Source: Sipunculus nudus
Taxonomy: Eukaryota; Annelida; Sipuncula; Golfingiida; Sipunculidae
Assembly (NCBI GenBank): GCA_026874595.1
Contig: CM049307.1
Location: forward strand, 19,757,079-19,821,078
Length of the DNA: 64,000 nt
Direction of reading: 5' to 3'
Notes under the pieces: model-generated
What the model was told of the DNA's origin: nothing
The model's input: the letters and a program-made list of their open reading frames with translations, nothing else
Databases searched by the model: none
Translations under genes and position numbers: made by a program
In this document: piece by piece, positions 27,401 to 42,400 of the stretch
How positions within the stretch are numbered: the first letter of the stretch is position 1
Layout of the letters: each line of letters opens with the position of its first letter

Positions 27401-30400
27401 AGTTTCATCATTAAACATTTTTCAGCTGAAAGAGGTAAAAATCACAATGTTTTTGCCAAAAAAAAAACAAGTTGATGTAAGTGGCGCCACAAAAACCTTA
27501 AAATTTTAAATACGAGTCATGTAACCAACATTTGCCCGACTTGGTGATGCTAGCTCCTGTTATTTCTGAGACTGTTATGTTAGTATGCTTATTTGGATCA
27601 TTTCTGTGAAAGATTGAACAACTTGGCTGAATGATTTTGGAGAAGAAGATTTTCAAGCTTTTTCCCTGTAAGATGTTAGCAGAGCCAGGTGGCGCAACAA
27701 AAGCTCAAACCGACAACAGTTGATATGTCTTTGATGTTTGCAAAAAATCTGGGGATGGTAGCTCTTGCTGCTAGGGAGAAATTATGGGTTAATATACTGT
27801 TGACCAATGACCCCCATACAAAAAGATTGATGCAGGTGGCACCCCCAATATCTCAATTTCAACAAGGCCTACAGGCCTTATGCGAACCTGTGCAATGGGA
27901 TATACATCAGGTATCAGGCTTCTTCCATGCTGGACCGTTACTTTACAAGAACATGTGTGACATATTTGTACAATTCAAGCACTAAAAATTTTAAACCCGA
28001 GTACATGCACCAATTACACAAAAGTCACTTCTGAAATATGTCATGGATATACACAACACAAAAATGATTGTAAAGTGGCACCTCCAATCTTGTGTACGAG
28101 AGAGCCATCAAAGGTGTATGGAGATGAAAAATTTCGGGCAGATACTTCAAACCAATGTTAGGCTATGTGCACAGATGCATGAAACAACTAGAAAACAAAT
28201 TTCAGACAATACCTGGACCAGCTCCTGAGATATGAGCAATTTTCATCCGAAGCACATGTAAGGATGGACACCACAGGAAAAAGAATGCAGACGTTGCCAC
28301 CAGTCTTGGTTACAAGATGTAGGAGTCCAAGACCTATGGATATGCACAATTTTAGGCCAATACTGCAAGTCCCTCCTGAGAAAAGGGCACTGAATTATTC
28401 TACAAAAACAGTAAGGTAAGTGGCGCCATCTGTCTGGTTTACGTGACAACTTTCCTAGATGGATGAACATGCCAAATTTCAGACGATACCTTGACCCACT
28501 CCTGAGATATGAGCGATTTTCACCCAAAGGACATATATGGATGGACGCCACAGGAAAACGATTGGCACCACCAGTCTTAAGTAAATGATAAAGGAGTCTA
28601 AGATCTATGTATATGCACAATTTCATGCCAATCCTGTGAATCAATCCTGAGAAAAGGGCATTAATTTATTTAAAGAAAACAGAAAAGTAAGTAGCACCAC
28701 CTGTCAGGTTAATGAGAAAACTTTCCAAGATGGATGAACATGCCAAATTTCAGACCAATACCTTGAGCCCAGCAAGGAGAAACTAAACTGAACTTAAGAG
28801 CCCTGACAGTTTCCAGGGCTACAGGAATTCATGAGGTGTCCACATGCAGCCTTGAGGGGCATGGCACCCATGAGGTGATCACATGCAGCCTTGAGGTTGA
28901 CCTTACGACCCCTGGCAAACTCAGTGTGCACTCATTGAACTCTTGACCTGTACCTGGCTGCACTGAGTGAACTCTTGCATAATCTGATACAGTAGGCAGT
29001 CTGCCAAGCTTAATATAGATACAGACAAAATCTTAGCCTGTTGGTAAATCTGTTTACACATACTGAAAGACTTTGGCTAAAATGCTTTTTTCAAGCTGAC
29101 ATAGAAGACTTTTTATCAAAATTTTTAGAATAATAAAAGATGCAGTCCTTTCATTGTTAAAGGTCCAATAATTCTGCCAAAAACCATTCAAGTAGACTTG
29201 AACAAGGGCAACCTAAGAATCGTTTTTGTGCAATGTTACAGAAGTTATAGTTGAAATAACATTTTTGTAGAAGACGACTATTGCAGCCCTAAATTTGATA
29301 AAGACTTACTAACAGCTACAAGAATAACTTCAGCTTTCTATGACTCTACCAAAAATCAATGAACCTAATCTATTCTTATACAATTGAGAGAATTATAAAA
29401 TTCTTGTGAAAAATAAAACCATTCAGCTTCAGTTTCACCATGAAGCATTTTAAAGCTGAAAGAGGCTAAAATTACAAGGTTTTTGTCCATAAAATGAATA
29501 GGTTGATGAAGATGGCACCACAAAACCTCAATTTCAAACGAGTCATGTTGCAACATTTGCACAAAACTTAGTGATGCTAGCTCCTGTCGTTTCTGAGATT
29601 CTTATGTTAGTTTTGCCAAATGACTAATATTAAATTCCTGTAACTAGGCTGAAATTAGCAAAACTGTAACCAATCAAACAAAATTGAGAGCCCTTATCCC
29701 TCTGATCATATCTGTGAAATATTGAACAATTTGGTTGAATAATTTGGGAGAAGAATATTTTCATAGATATTATAGCTTTTTCCCCGTAAAATGAAAGCTG
29801 ATTAATATGGCCCAACAGAAAGCTCAATTCAATAACATTTAACATGTGAAATGATGTGCATAAACTTTTGGGATGTTAGCTCTTGCTGTTCCTGAGAAAT
29901 TATGGGTTAATGTTTTGATTACCAATGACCCCTGTACAAAAAAGGTTGATGCAGGTGGCATCATCAATACCTAAATTTCAGATATGACTCATAAGACCCA
30001 CATTGGCATAAAAAAATTGGCGATGCTAGCTCCTGCTGTTTTCGAGATAGTATGGGTTAATGTACAGATGATGGCCGACGGCGGACGCCACACCATCGCA
30101 TAAGCTTGCAGGTTCACTAAAAATGACTCATGTGACTAACATTTGCATAAATTTGGCGATGATATCTCCAGCCGTTTCCAAGATTGTAATTTTAGTATGC
30201 TTTTGGGGCCAAATGACTTGGTTACAATTCCTGCAACTTTGAAATCACCAACTGGAACCATTTTAACAAACTTGAGAGAAATTGATCCTGGAGTGAAAAT
30301 GACTGCAAACTGCGCCACCAGTCTTGCTTACAAGATGTAGATGTTGAGGATCTATGAACATGCACAATTTCAACCTAATACATTGAAGAACCTCTAAGAC

Positions 30401-33400
30401 GAACAGATGGTAAATGCACAGATGGACACTATGCAAAAAGTATTGTAGGTGGCGCCACCAGTCGCAATTAGGAGATAGAGAGATCCAAGATCTATGGACA
30501 TGCTAACTTTCACCACAATAGATTGAGCCACTCCTGAGATATTGGCTGTTATCTAAAAGACACCCAGATTCACACTGCACAGAAAACATTGCAGATGGTA
30601 CAATCTGTCTTTTTTAGGCACCTATGCTAGGTTTAAAAAAAAATCAGTCCAAGGGTCTCAGAGGAGTCCTCTTGAAACTAAAGCAGAGTTTTTGTATCAC
30701 ATTTTTAATTATTCTGGGGGTACTTAACAAGGAGGATATGAGGATATGGGTAACAGAGACTTGGTTCTTCAAGCATGAGGAGCCTATATGCTAGTCAAAT
30801 AACTGGCTGAATAGCCACAGATTACTCTCTTGAATTGGTTCTTCAAGCATGAGGAGCCTAAATGCTGGTCAAATAAATGGCTGACTAGCCACCGATTCCT
30901 CTCTATAATTGGTTCTTCAAGCATGAGGAGCCTAAATGCTGGTCAAATAATAAATGGCTGACTAGCCACAGATTCCTCTCTTGAATTGGTTTTTTAAGCA
31001 TGAGGAGCCTATATGCTGGTCAAATAAATGGCTGACTAGCCACAGATTCCTCTCTTGAGTTGGTTCTCCAAGCATGAGGAGCCTCTATGCTGGTCAAATA
31101 ACTGGTTGACTAGCCCCAGATTCCTCTCTTGAATTGGTTCTCTAAGCATGAGGAGCCTATATGCTGGTCAAATAACTGGGTGACTAGCCACAGATTCCTC
31201 TCTTGAATTGGTTCTTCAAGCATGAGGAGCCTATATGCTGGTCAAATAACTGGCTAACTAGCCACAGATTCCTCTCTTGAATTGGTTCTCCAAGCATGAG
31301 GAGCCTATATGCTGGTCAAATCACTGGCTGACTAGCCACAAATTCCGCTCTTGAATTGGTTCTTCAAGCATGAGGAGCCTATATGCTGGTCAATTAACTG
31401 GTTGACTAGCCACAGATTCCTCTCTTGAATTGGTTCACCAAGCATGAGGAGCCTATATGCTGGTCAAATAACTGGTTGACTAGCCACAGATTCCTCTCTC
31501 GAATTTGTTTTTCAAGCATGAGGAGCCTATATGCTGGTCAAAAAACTGGTTGACTAGCCACAGATTCCTCTCTTGAATTGGTTCTTCAAGCATGAGGGGC
31601 CTAAATGCTGGTCAAATAACTGGCTGACCAGCCACAGATTCCTCTCTTGAATTGGTTCTTCAAGCATGTGGAGTCTAAATACTGGTCAAATAAATGGCTG
31701 ACTAGCCACAGATTCCTCTCTTGAATTGGTTCTTCAAGCATGAGGAGCCTATATGCTGGTCAATTAAATTGATGACTAGCCACAGATTCCTCTCTTGAAT
31801 TGGTTCTTCAAGCATGAGGAGCCTATATGCTGGTCAAATAACTGCCCGACCAGCTACAGGTTTCTGTATTGCAGTGGTTTTTATCTGTGAAGTGCAGATG
31901 CTTACTTTCTTGGTACTGCCGGTGGTCTGTTAATTTTCTCAGCTGTGAGAGTTCTTGTCACCATCTCTTTAACGTCTGCCTGAGTAATGCGTGACCTAAA
32001 GGGATTGTCCTCATCTGACTTTTCATTTACCTCCACTCCAGCTTCAGGGGCTTCATACCGCACTTTTCTTCACAAAGAAAAGAACACTGTCACATGCAGT
32101 AATTATGTGAATATATTACTTTTTCCCTTTTTTCAAGAAACAGGGATGGATGATGGACAAAGAGTGATTGCTAAAGCTTAGATGACTTACAGTTAGCTGA
32201 GAATGTGAAATAACAAAATTATATAAAACAATATAGAACAGTTACATAATCTACAAAGGTATCAGAAGAATAAGCAAATGGCACCTCTTGTGTCTTAAAT
32301 GATATAATTAAAATATGAACATAAAGCTGAAACTTGGACTGTTATGACATTTTATGAAATATGATTCTACTTACTTCATCCCCTCCTCAGTCTCCATCAA
32401 TGTCTTCTGGGCCATTCTAGAAAATTATGAAAACTTTTATCAAATATTATATCATTCACCAATTATAATAATTATATATTAATAAAGATAATAATAATCG
32501 ATATCATTATTAAATTTATTACAATAATGAGACACATACAAATGTTTCACACAGAGACACCAATAAATTAAGTTCAGCAATCCTCACACTGATTATGTAT
32601 TGGTGTACAGAAAGCAAGCAGACTTGATTACTTTTTCTTTGGTACTGTGTTTTCTGGTTTGTCAGGGGTTTCTGTATATTTACCTTTCCTTTGGCACTGG
32701 TTTCTGTGGTTTGTCAGTGGTTTCTGCATAATAACCTTTCCTTTGGTACTGGTTTCTCTAGTTTGTCAGTGGTTTCTGCATAATAACCTTTTCTTTGGTA
32801 CTGGTTTCTTTGGTTTGTCGGGGGTTTCTGTATACTTACCTTTTCTTTGGTACTGGTTGCTCTGGTTTGTCAGTGGTTTCTGTATACTTACCTTTTCTTT
32901 GGTACTGGTTTCACTGGTTTGTCAGTGGTTTCTGTATATATTGCATTGTAACTTGAGTCTTTGACAGACTCCTCAGCTGATGCATCAAAGTCAGTTGCTG
33001 TGACATACTCTGGTTCCTTCCTTTCTTCCTCTGTCTTCTTGTGGATTGTTGTTATCCCAGGGATATAACCACAGTTCTGTTTAAAAAAATACTTGTTATT
33101 AATGATGTTAATCCAGCAAATGTTCTTGATAAAAAAGTTCAGATTTTAATGTTTAGTTATGCTGCAATTAAGGAGGCCTATTAAATATTGACTTTTTCCT
33201 TTGGCTTATAAAGTAATGACCCTCAAGAATTTTGTACAGTCTCTGGAGATCTTTTAAGATAATGGTGAGATATTACATGAAGCTAAGTGACTTACCAACA
33301 GATAATGAATACAGATATCCCTGATCTCCGTCATGGACAGGCCACGCCTCATCTTGTGGTCCAACTGTAAACCATATTCCATCAGGGTAGTCAGTACACT

Positions 33401-36400
33401 GGGAAGGTCTGTCACATGGATCTCTAGTGTAACCTGGTGCTCCAACATTTCTGTTTTTATTTCATCTGCGGTGTACATGCTCCAAGGTACTACTCCTGTA
33501 AGAAAAGAAAGGTTAAAATTTTCAGCTCAGCACATGGTATGATGATACCCAATCTGAGGTGCAGAATCCAATTAACTCAAGAAGATTTTAATATATGATG
33601 AAATGTAAAACTACAATGTACAAATTGGTAAAGAGAGACTTAAGTATACTAACTGAACTTCTGTAATTTCAATTTCACAGTTTGAATTTGAGTTTGGTAA
33701 AATAATCTAGTTCAAAGCCCTAACTAATGATTAACATTTACATAAAATAAAATCAAATTGTTATGACTCTCCACCAGAGTGGACGGAATATATGGTATAG
33801 AAAAAACACAGGTTACTGAAGAGATGACCTAGAGACAAGACACAAAAGTCTGTATGGCAGAGTACCTCCCAGGTGAACTGGTGAAAAATGACAATAATAA
33901 TCTTATTTAAAACATGTCAACTGAAAGATGAACAAAAAAAAGGTAAACCATCAACAACAAAATACCTGAAATAAACATGATAACACAAACACTGAAGTAA
34001 GAAGACTGATAAGATGTAAAGCACCATGAATCATCTCCCACATGATGACAGACAGACTGTATACGTCAGACTCAGCAGCTGGAGCATCTCCAGCCAGAAC
34101 CTCTGGTGCCATCCAGTGGGCTGCTGATAATTTGTAACCCTTCTGGTTCTCCAGCACAGAGCTCTTGGTGCTTGGATAGTGACTGTACACAGCAATGTAT
34201 TACATAAAACAGATTTCAAATGAAACCTTATGTTGTCACTGCATTTATAGCCTATATCTATACTTAAATCCTACTGCTGTCAAATGAAAGGACAGAAATA
34301 GAAATATAAAGTACAGAGGTGTAGTTTTGTTTAATTTTGTCTCCATTATATTTTTAATTAAAACTCTCACCCTTGAATCATACATGTCAAAAGACATGCT
34401 TGTTTGAAATGTACTAAAACATGTTAATCGGAGAAAACAAATCACACACATCAGGCATACCCAAAGCTCAAGTACAGTAAGGTAAACTAAATATAAAGAC
34501 AAAATGAATTTTTAACCATGAAACTCTTTTCTTATGTGATCAGAGTTCTTTTTTATTGCATTCAATCTATATCAGTTGTTTTTACATAGTGTATATCAGC
34601 GAAGTAATTTCATGTCACACATTATACTGTGCCTAAAGAATTAGGTAGTAAAAGACAGGAATTTGATTGTTACTTTGGGGTTTTTTTTCAGCACACACTA
34701 ACAAATTTCATGAAGCTTTTCCTCTTTTTTTTTTGCTGCAAAAACGTGGATCCTTACTTATCAGATATCATGTCAATGACATATTTAAAAGAGAATAGCT
34801 TATATACAGTGTTATGTACTTACTTTTCCACCATATATTCCATGTTACACAGTTTGGCAGTGTAGGTGGACGTGAGCTGGACTGCGTGTGATGTCAGACA
34901 GCCATGTAGTAGGTTATGACCATGTATAAACAGTAGTGCATCTCCAAGCTGTCTCATGATGTCACATATAGTTGCATAGGATAAGATCTCCATCTGACAA
35001 AGAATAAGTCATATGTAATAATAAAAATAATTTAATAATATATTTAAAGATTAACCACACACAGGACTATGTTTAGTTGGTTAGAAAACCTTCATCTTAC
35101 TGGTAATTCACAATTTAATATTGAGCATATACCAGGCTTCAATCTTTTTTTAATTTCTACATTCTTTATCCAAGTAGTAAAATATGTCTGAGGTAAAATC
35201 ATAGTACCTCACAAGTTCAAATAGATGGTGTGTATCAATTTACCTCTGACCTCTGTAACCCTCTATGTCTTTGCATGCCAAATACAACTATGCACACATC
35301 ATGTGTAGTTTTACCATTGTTTGCCCCTGTTAGCTTCGAGTCTCCAAGACAGATCACTCATAGTGTTTTCACATTTAAATCATAGAATGATTAACCAGTC
35401 ATGTTAAAAAATTTGACAATATAAGAGCTTTTTAACAATCATTGGACTCATCTTTCATGGAGTTAAGAATCAATTTTTGAATGAATTTCAAGGTAATTTT
35501 GCTGATACAAAAAGTGCAGTAATGAACTATGTATTCACTATCACTTATAACATATCTGACATTTGATACAGAGTAAACTAATTTCCTTCATACATACAGA
35601 CAGGACTCACCCTCTCATGTAGATAACAAAAGAGAGACCCACATCCTACTCGTTCATACAGCAGCACCATTCCTTCCAGGTTTCCAGTCTGACATATCCC
35701 CATCAACAACAATATGTTGGGATGACGCAGCTTGCTGCAAAATATTTTAATTTTTCAATGACAAATATTACAAATTGATTGGTCTTTAGACTTCCTTGCA
35801 ACATTAGAAATAATTTATAGGAAAGGAAAAATGTTCCTGTCTGACAGTATCAAAACCTTAATAGCTACGCAGTTTCAAGTTAACAGGTAAAGTAAATGGT
35901 AACAAATTACAGTAGAATAATATCCTTGAAACACATTTCAAAGAAAACAAGCATATTCATGGAATTAATGTCCCCTGCTTTGGGCTCTTGTTGTCTTTCA
36001 AGCCTGAAAAGAAATCAAAATTATGACATGTGGAGAAAATCTTTAGAGCACATGTAAAACAGATCTACTATGACATGTGGAGACATCTGTAGGCAAACAT
36101 AAAAATCTAAAACCCATTGAGAAATATGACCAAAATCCACTATGACATGTAGAGACATCTGCAGGTTAACACAAAAACTAAAACACACTGAGAAATTTGA
36201 CTAAAATATGAGAATTTTGTTTTTGAGCTGGAGAGAAATATTTTCCAGACAGACACTCCAAAACCTATCCAAACTGAGGTATGCATGAGAGCAATCACTG
36301 ATCAAATTTGAATGAAATCGGATAAAATTTTGGAAAGTTATCGCATGGAAATGTAAAAAAACTGACAAACAGACACAGAGACAAACAGACAGACAGACAG

Positions 36401-39400
36401 ACAGACAAACCCAAATCAATGTCCCCCGCATCCACGGAGCAGGGTGCAATGAAGGGGATTTCAGTGATTCGGGGTGCTACATAAAGCATGGAGCAGACTT
36501 AAATCTTACTGTTATAACTACCTTTACAACAGTTATACACCTGCAAGAGTGATTGTAAAGAGGTAACACAAATATTTTATTTAATTAGTTACAAAATATA
36601 CTGGCATGCATTATAGCAGCGTATGTAAAGAAACAGGAAAAACGGAGGCACCTGCTTCAAAATTTACTGACTTTTCATAGACTTACAATAATTCTTTCAT
36701 CACTTTTCATTTAACATTGCCACTCTATTAACTTTGCAGTGACCATGCACACTCTGTGCATGTACAAGAGTATCGATTCTTTTATGCAAAGACCTGTCAA
36801 ATGAGCTTTCTGTGATTTGTGTGTGTGCGTGTGTTTGTGTACAAACCACATCGTACCCCATGTGCTCTGCCTCTGTTATAAGCAAGTCTGTGGTTCCCCC
36901 TTCTAGAGGTTCTCTGTGAAGTCTTTTCACTGTGACATAAGTATCCTTCCAGATCATGCTGTAATAAAACAACATGACTTGTGATAAACACTTGAATACC
37001 AAATTACAAAAGAATGTTATCAAAAATGTTACATTATTATTACATTCTCTGGATACAAATAATTATAAATATGATTTTCTTTATACAAAATAATTTTAGT
37101 ATGATTTAAGGCAGCTATTATGTAATAACATGGGATAATCTTTTCTTTGTATTCGCAAAGGTTTGGCAATATTTGGAGAGAAAATAACTCTTCAAGATTC
37201 ATTTGCTGGACTTTAAATATAAAGAAAATAAACTTACCCACTGAAGGTGCAAATATTAATATCTCATATAAGCTTTACACTTTAAGATGAGAATGAGATC
37301 ACAGTACCAGCAGCAAAAATGAGCATATCTTCAAGGCTGTTCATCCTCATTATTTGACAGATCAAACAAACATGAAACTGGCTGTCATAAAACACTGTAT
37401 ATTACCTCTCCATGACCATAAAGGGGCCATTGTTGTATGTGAATCCTGCATCATCATGCTTCAGATTTGTTTCAGGAACCAATGGAATAGTGGCCACAGC
37501 TCCTCCTTCAGAATTACCTGCACACAGCACCTACAGATAAACACTAACATTTTCATCCCATGTCAGTTTCATGATAAAAGGTAGACAGATGACTTACTAT
37601 CTACAGCAATATTAGTACAACCATATATCTGAAAGGCTTGTTCACATTCAACAAGATTTTTTCTCAATTCAAATAGCAATGGCAAGAGAATGTAAAGGTG
37701 ATGATGCCCAGCTGACTGATGTTTTAACTTACAGTCACTGAATATGTATTAACTGGAATAACTATGGAATAACGAATAAAAAGGTTATTCTCTGTGTAAG
37801 CAGTGAAGATGTTACTGATGATTCAATATAAAGACAATAATAATTGTATGGAGTTTAATTAAAACAAATACAGACAAATTGGAAAAGCGTATTAAAGAAA
37901 ACAGCAATTACGACAGCAGTATAGCTTTTTTTAGAGAAACCCTTGGTCAGAGTTCATTTTCATTTCTCAAAACCCTAAACTGTAAAAAGTTAACAAGTAG
38001 GAGACACCACCAGCAATACAGTGGTTACCATACACTTCATACACATACCAAATTTAAAGACAGTCTATGAGGTAATTGCTGAGAGATATGGATTTTTGTT
38101 TCATTTTTTGCTACATTCAACAGTAAACTGCTGGTCCAAATCAGCTGATAAGACCATTGTTCTACCATTTAATTTACAGATTTTGAGTTACTGGAAAATA
38201 TACAACACTTCACACACAAAGAGGACTTCTTTTTGAACAGGAATATACAGCTATGCAGCTTGCAAGAAGGGGGTCACAATCAACTGATTTCATATATTTC
38301 AAAGGAGATAACAGTATGTGGCCATTAAATCACTGCATGTGAATGAAGAGGCTTGGTATGTACCTTTCCAAAACCCATGTTGTATACACTCTTGCATGGT
38401 TCAATATGGATCTCTGGATCACTGCCCATGAAGCCATGTTTTCTCATCATGTTAACAAAAGATTCTGCTGGACTGAAACTGAAGATGTACACTCAATGAA
38501 GTTACATTACATGTGATCACACTTTAAAAACATAATGTAATACCATACTTAACACACCTGTACTAATACCATATTCTACAATACATACTGACTGGCTTGC
38601 CTGTATTAGAAAAGGTCAGAAACTAGAATACGGGTAGACGACAAGCGGCTACGTGTATCCGCCTAAATCAGAATGGAACAGGTGAAGTGAGGCATGGATT
38701 GAGTGGCAAGGGGAAATAGAGTGAAGTGTTGCATATTAGCATGGATGTCTGCAGCAGAAATGTGTATGTAGGTGCAGTATGTAGGCTGCGCCTACTACCA
38801 CAAAATCCAGAAAGCTGTCCAAGTTGTATACGTATGCAAAATTTAAGGCAGATAAGTCAAACCACTACATGTATATAAGTGATTTTAGCTCAAGGCAGAC
38901 AAACAGACGGATGCTGTGCAAAAATGGTTGCAGGTGGCGCCACCAGTTTTGTGTATGATAAAGAGCTATATGAGATCTATACACATGCAAAACTTTGACC
39001 AAATTGGTCAAACAGTTCCCAAGACATGAGCTTGGATGTCTGCAGCGTAAACTAGAATGTAGGTGGTGCCACCTGTAATAAAATTAAGAGAGCTGTCTAG
39101 GATGTATAAACCTGCAAAATTTTAGGCAGATATGTCAAACCACCGCTGAGATACAAGTGATTTTATCCCACAGCAGACAAACAGACAGATGCTGTGCAAA
39201 AATGGTTGCAGGTGGCACTTCAAGTTTTGCATATTATAAAGAGCTATGTGAAATCTATACACATGCAAAATTTTGGTCCAATGGGTCAAATGGTTCCCAA
39301 GATATGCGCTTGGATGTCTGCAGCATGAAAGTGAATGTAGGTAACCAGTGCCACCTGGCATAAAATCAAGAAAGCTGTCTAGGATGTATAAACCTGCAAA

Positions 39401-42400
39401 ATTTTAAGCAGATATGTCAAACCACTGCCGAGATATGAGTGATTTTATCCCACGGCAGACAATCAGATGGATGCTGTGCAAAAATGGTTGCAGGTGGCGC
39501 CACAAGTTTTGCATATTATAAAGAGCTATGTGAAATCTTTACACATGCAAAATTTTGGTCCAATGGGTCAAATGGTTCCCGAGATATGAGCTTGGATGTC
39601 TGCAGCATGAAGGTGAATGAAGGTGACCAGTGCCACCTGTCATAAAATCAAGAAAGCTGTCTAGGATGTATAAACCTGCAAAATTTTAGGCAGATATGTC
39701 AAACCACTGCCGAGATATGAGTGATTTTATCCCACAGTAGACAAACAGACGGAAGCTGTGCAAAAAAGGCGCCACCAGTTTTGCGTATGATAAAGAGCTA
39801 TGTGAGATCTATACACATGCAAAATTTTAGCCTAATCGGTCAAACGGTTCCCGAGATATGAGTTTGGATGTCTGCAGCATAAACGTGAATGTAGGTGGTG
39901 CCACCTGTCATAAAATCAGGAAAGCTATCCAGGATGTATACGCATGCCAAATTTCAGGTGAATTAGTCAAACCACTGCAGAGATAGGAGTGATTTTAACC
40001 CAAGGCAGACGAACAGATGGACACTGTGCAAAAATGGTTCCAGGTGGCGCTACCATTTTGTGTGTATGTTATAAATCTATCCAAGGGCTACATTTGTGCA
40101 AAATTTTTTTCCTGATCGGTCAAACGGTTCCCAAGATATGTGGGTTTATGTGTGGAAACAGATGCACAAATGGACGCAGAGCGCAGAGGAAAGGTCAGAG
40201 GTCAAAACAAAATCGGGGTACAGCAGTTCACACCTGAACATAATCCTGGGTTTCGTAAAATTCCGCCCAGCGGTTACAGAGGAGTTCTCCGGACACCTAC
40301 GCTGTGGCGGCAGCGGTGGCAGTGGGCTGAAAAAATAGTATCCGCAAAACTCTGTTTTGGCGGATCAATAATCTGTCCAAATCCAACTAACTATCAGGTG
40401 AATATTTAAACTACAATAAAAAAGCATAATCATAATGCCCTAAATAATGAGAGCCCTTTGTTGAAATGGCTTACTGATAAGTTAATTAGTTCAACTTCAC
40501 TCTGGATTTGTTGCATACATTAACTTTCCTCATTGAGTTATTTTGAAACTATAAGTTATAACTCTCAATCATATTGAACTACACCAGAAACATAATGCTG
40601 TACTAAGCTACATTAGAGAAGGTACCACATTATTCAACAACATGGATTATCATGCTCAAGATAATTCAAAATGTTCAAAGTTGTTACATTTTAAAATTAA
40701 ATAATACAGATCTGGTACTGGCAAACCTCAGGACCAGCTGATAAATAAATTCAGGAAAACATAAAAAATTACTGAATTACATTTATTCACTGATTTTCAA
40801 TCTGTGCCCAATTAATAAAAGTCCTCATTTTTTTAGTCATTTTTTTAAACTTTATCTTACCGAGATGCTGTTTGTTTCTTCTTCTTGAAGTCTTTCATAT
40901 TCATGGTCATGGCAGCAAGCCGAGCCCTCTCCAGAAAACTGATTATTCGGTTTCTTTTTCTACCATCCTCTTGGGCCATAGCCCATTCCCGGACTGTCCA
41001 ACCTTTTTTGTCATGTAACCTTAGGTCCCCACCAGCCTCTATCAGTTTACTCACAATTTTCATGTTGCCTGAATAGACTGCCCCATGAACTGGGGTGCAA
41101 CCTTCTTTGCTCTTTCTGAAAAAGTAAGCAATGCTGTTGATTCAAAACCACTATAATCTCTAACTGAAAATTCACAATGTAGGCATATTGCTAAATATGC
41201 AGCAATTTTAAGTCACTTTTAACTCTACAATTTTTGTGAGAATTTTTATTTGAAACGATAAACTGCTCAGAGGGCCACTCAAACCATCTCTGTAGTAACT
41301 GGTGGAAATCTGGTAAAAAACTAAAGATGAACAAAACTGTGCCAGACTTATCTGAAAAATAAATGTAGTGTGTCAGAATTTGTTCATCTTAATGGTGAAG
41401 GTTATAAAATCAAAATATTGCAATGAACATATGGTATACAGGTATTAAAACTAGACAGGAAAATAATAGCTTTTGTTATGATATTTTGATAAACAATCAA
41501 ATATTTCATAATTTATTAATGAATTTCACAGTGATGAGATAAATATATGTAGAGGAAGGCAACACCAACTGATTTGGGTTTGCTCCATGTTTCAGCAGAC
41601 AGGACACCACACCCTCGTGTCCCCACAGAGAAGCCTTGTACAGCGGTGTCATACCCTGACTGTCACAGCAGTCCACTGGCAACTCATCTGCATCAAATTA
41701 AAACACAGTAACACAGATAATCATGTAATTAAAGTCATACAGATAACATCAAATACATATGAATTCAGACAATGACATTTATTTCAGTTATTTTAACCAG
41801 TTTTGCATATTCTATGAAATGCATTGATGAGAAAAACTAGAATGGGAAAACTTGTGCACAGTTGACAATGATAGCCCTTGTCAATTTCTTAAGATGGGAA
41901 ATGAACAAATACAAAATTGTCTGTTCTCAACAGACAAGAGGTGATCACTGATTACTTTATATATGTAATCAATTTCTTTAAAAGATAAGATTATAATTAC
42001 AATTACAATAACCAAAATAAGTGCTAGTTATCGATTATAATTACTTTACTTTGTAATTACTTTAAAAAGTACCGGTAATTATAATTGCAGCCAGGATTAT
42101 AAACCTTACTATTGTCAAAAGGAAACATACGATTTCATACTCTAACTTTTATTTTTTAATGCATCAAAGATAAAAATATCCTTGTGCAAAACATTAAGAG
42201 AAGTTAGTCTCAACATGATATCAAGTTTTAAAGGAAACATTAACTTCAGCTATTTAAACTATTTTAAATACTAAAAAACTAATTTATCATGATCACAACA
42301 ACGGGAGAGTAATAAACTACAATTATAACAATTACTTTGCTTTAAGAATAAAGTAACTGATTATGATTACAATTATATATGTAATCAATTGTAAATGATT

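Noticed and set aside
27689-28644. Open frames of 61-133 codons on both strands
   Set aside because: They fall within family C repeat sequence with multiple diverged copies and show no domain.
32647-32964. Plus-strand 105-codon open frame with VSVYLPFLW repeats
   Set aside because: It is the antisense of the exon 11 donor minisatellite; frame openness comes from three 52-bp units making 156 bp.
39122-40409. Open frames of 68-89 codons in the 38.6-40.4 kb region
   Set aside because: They recur with each 280-bp unit of family G and are repeat translations.
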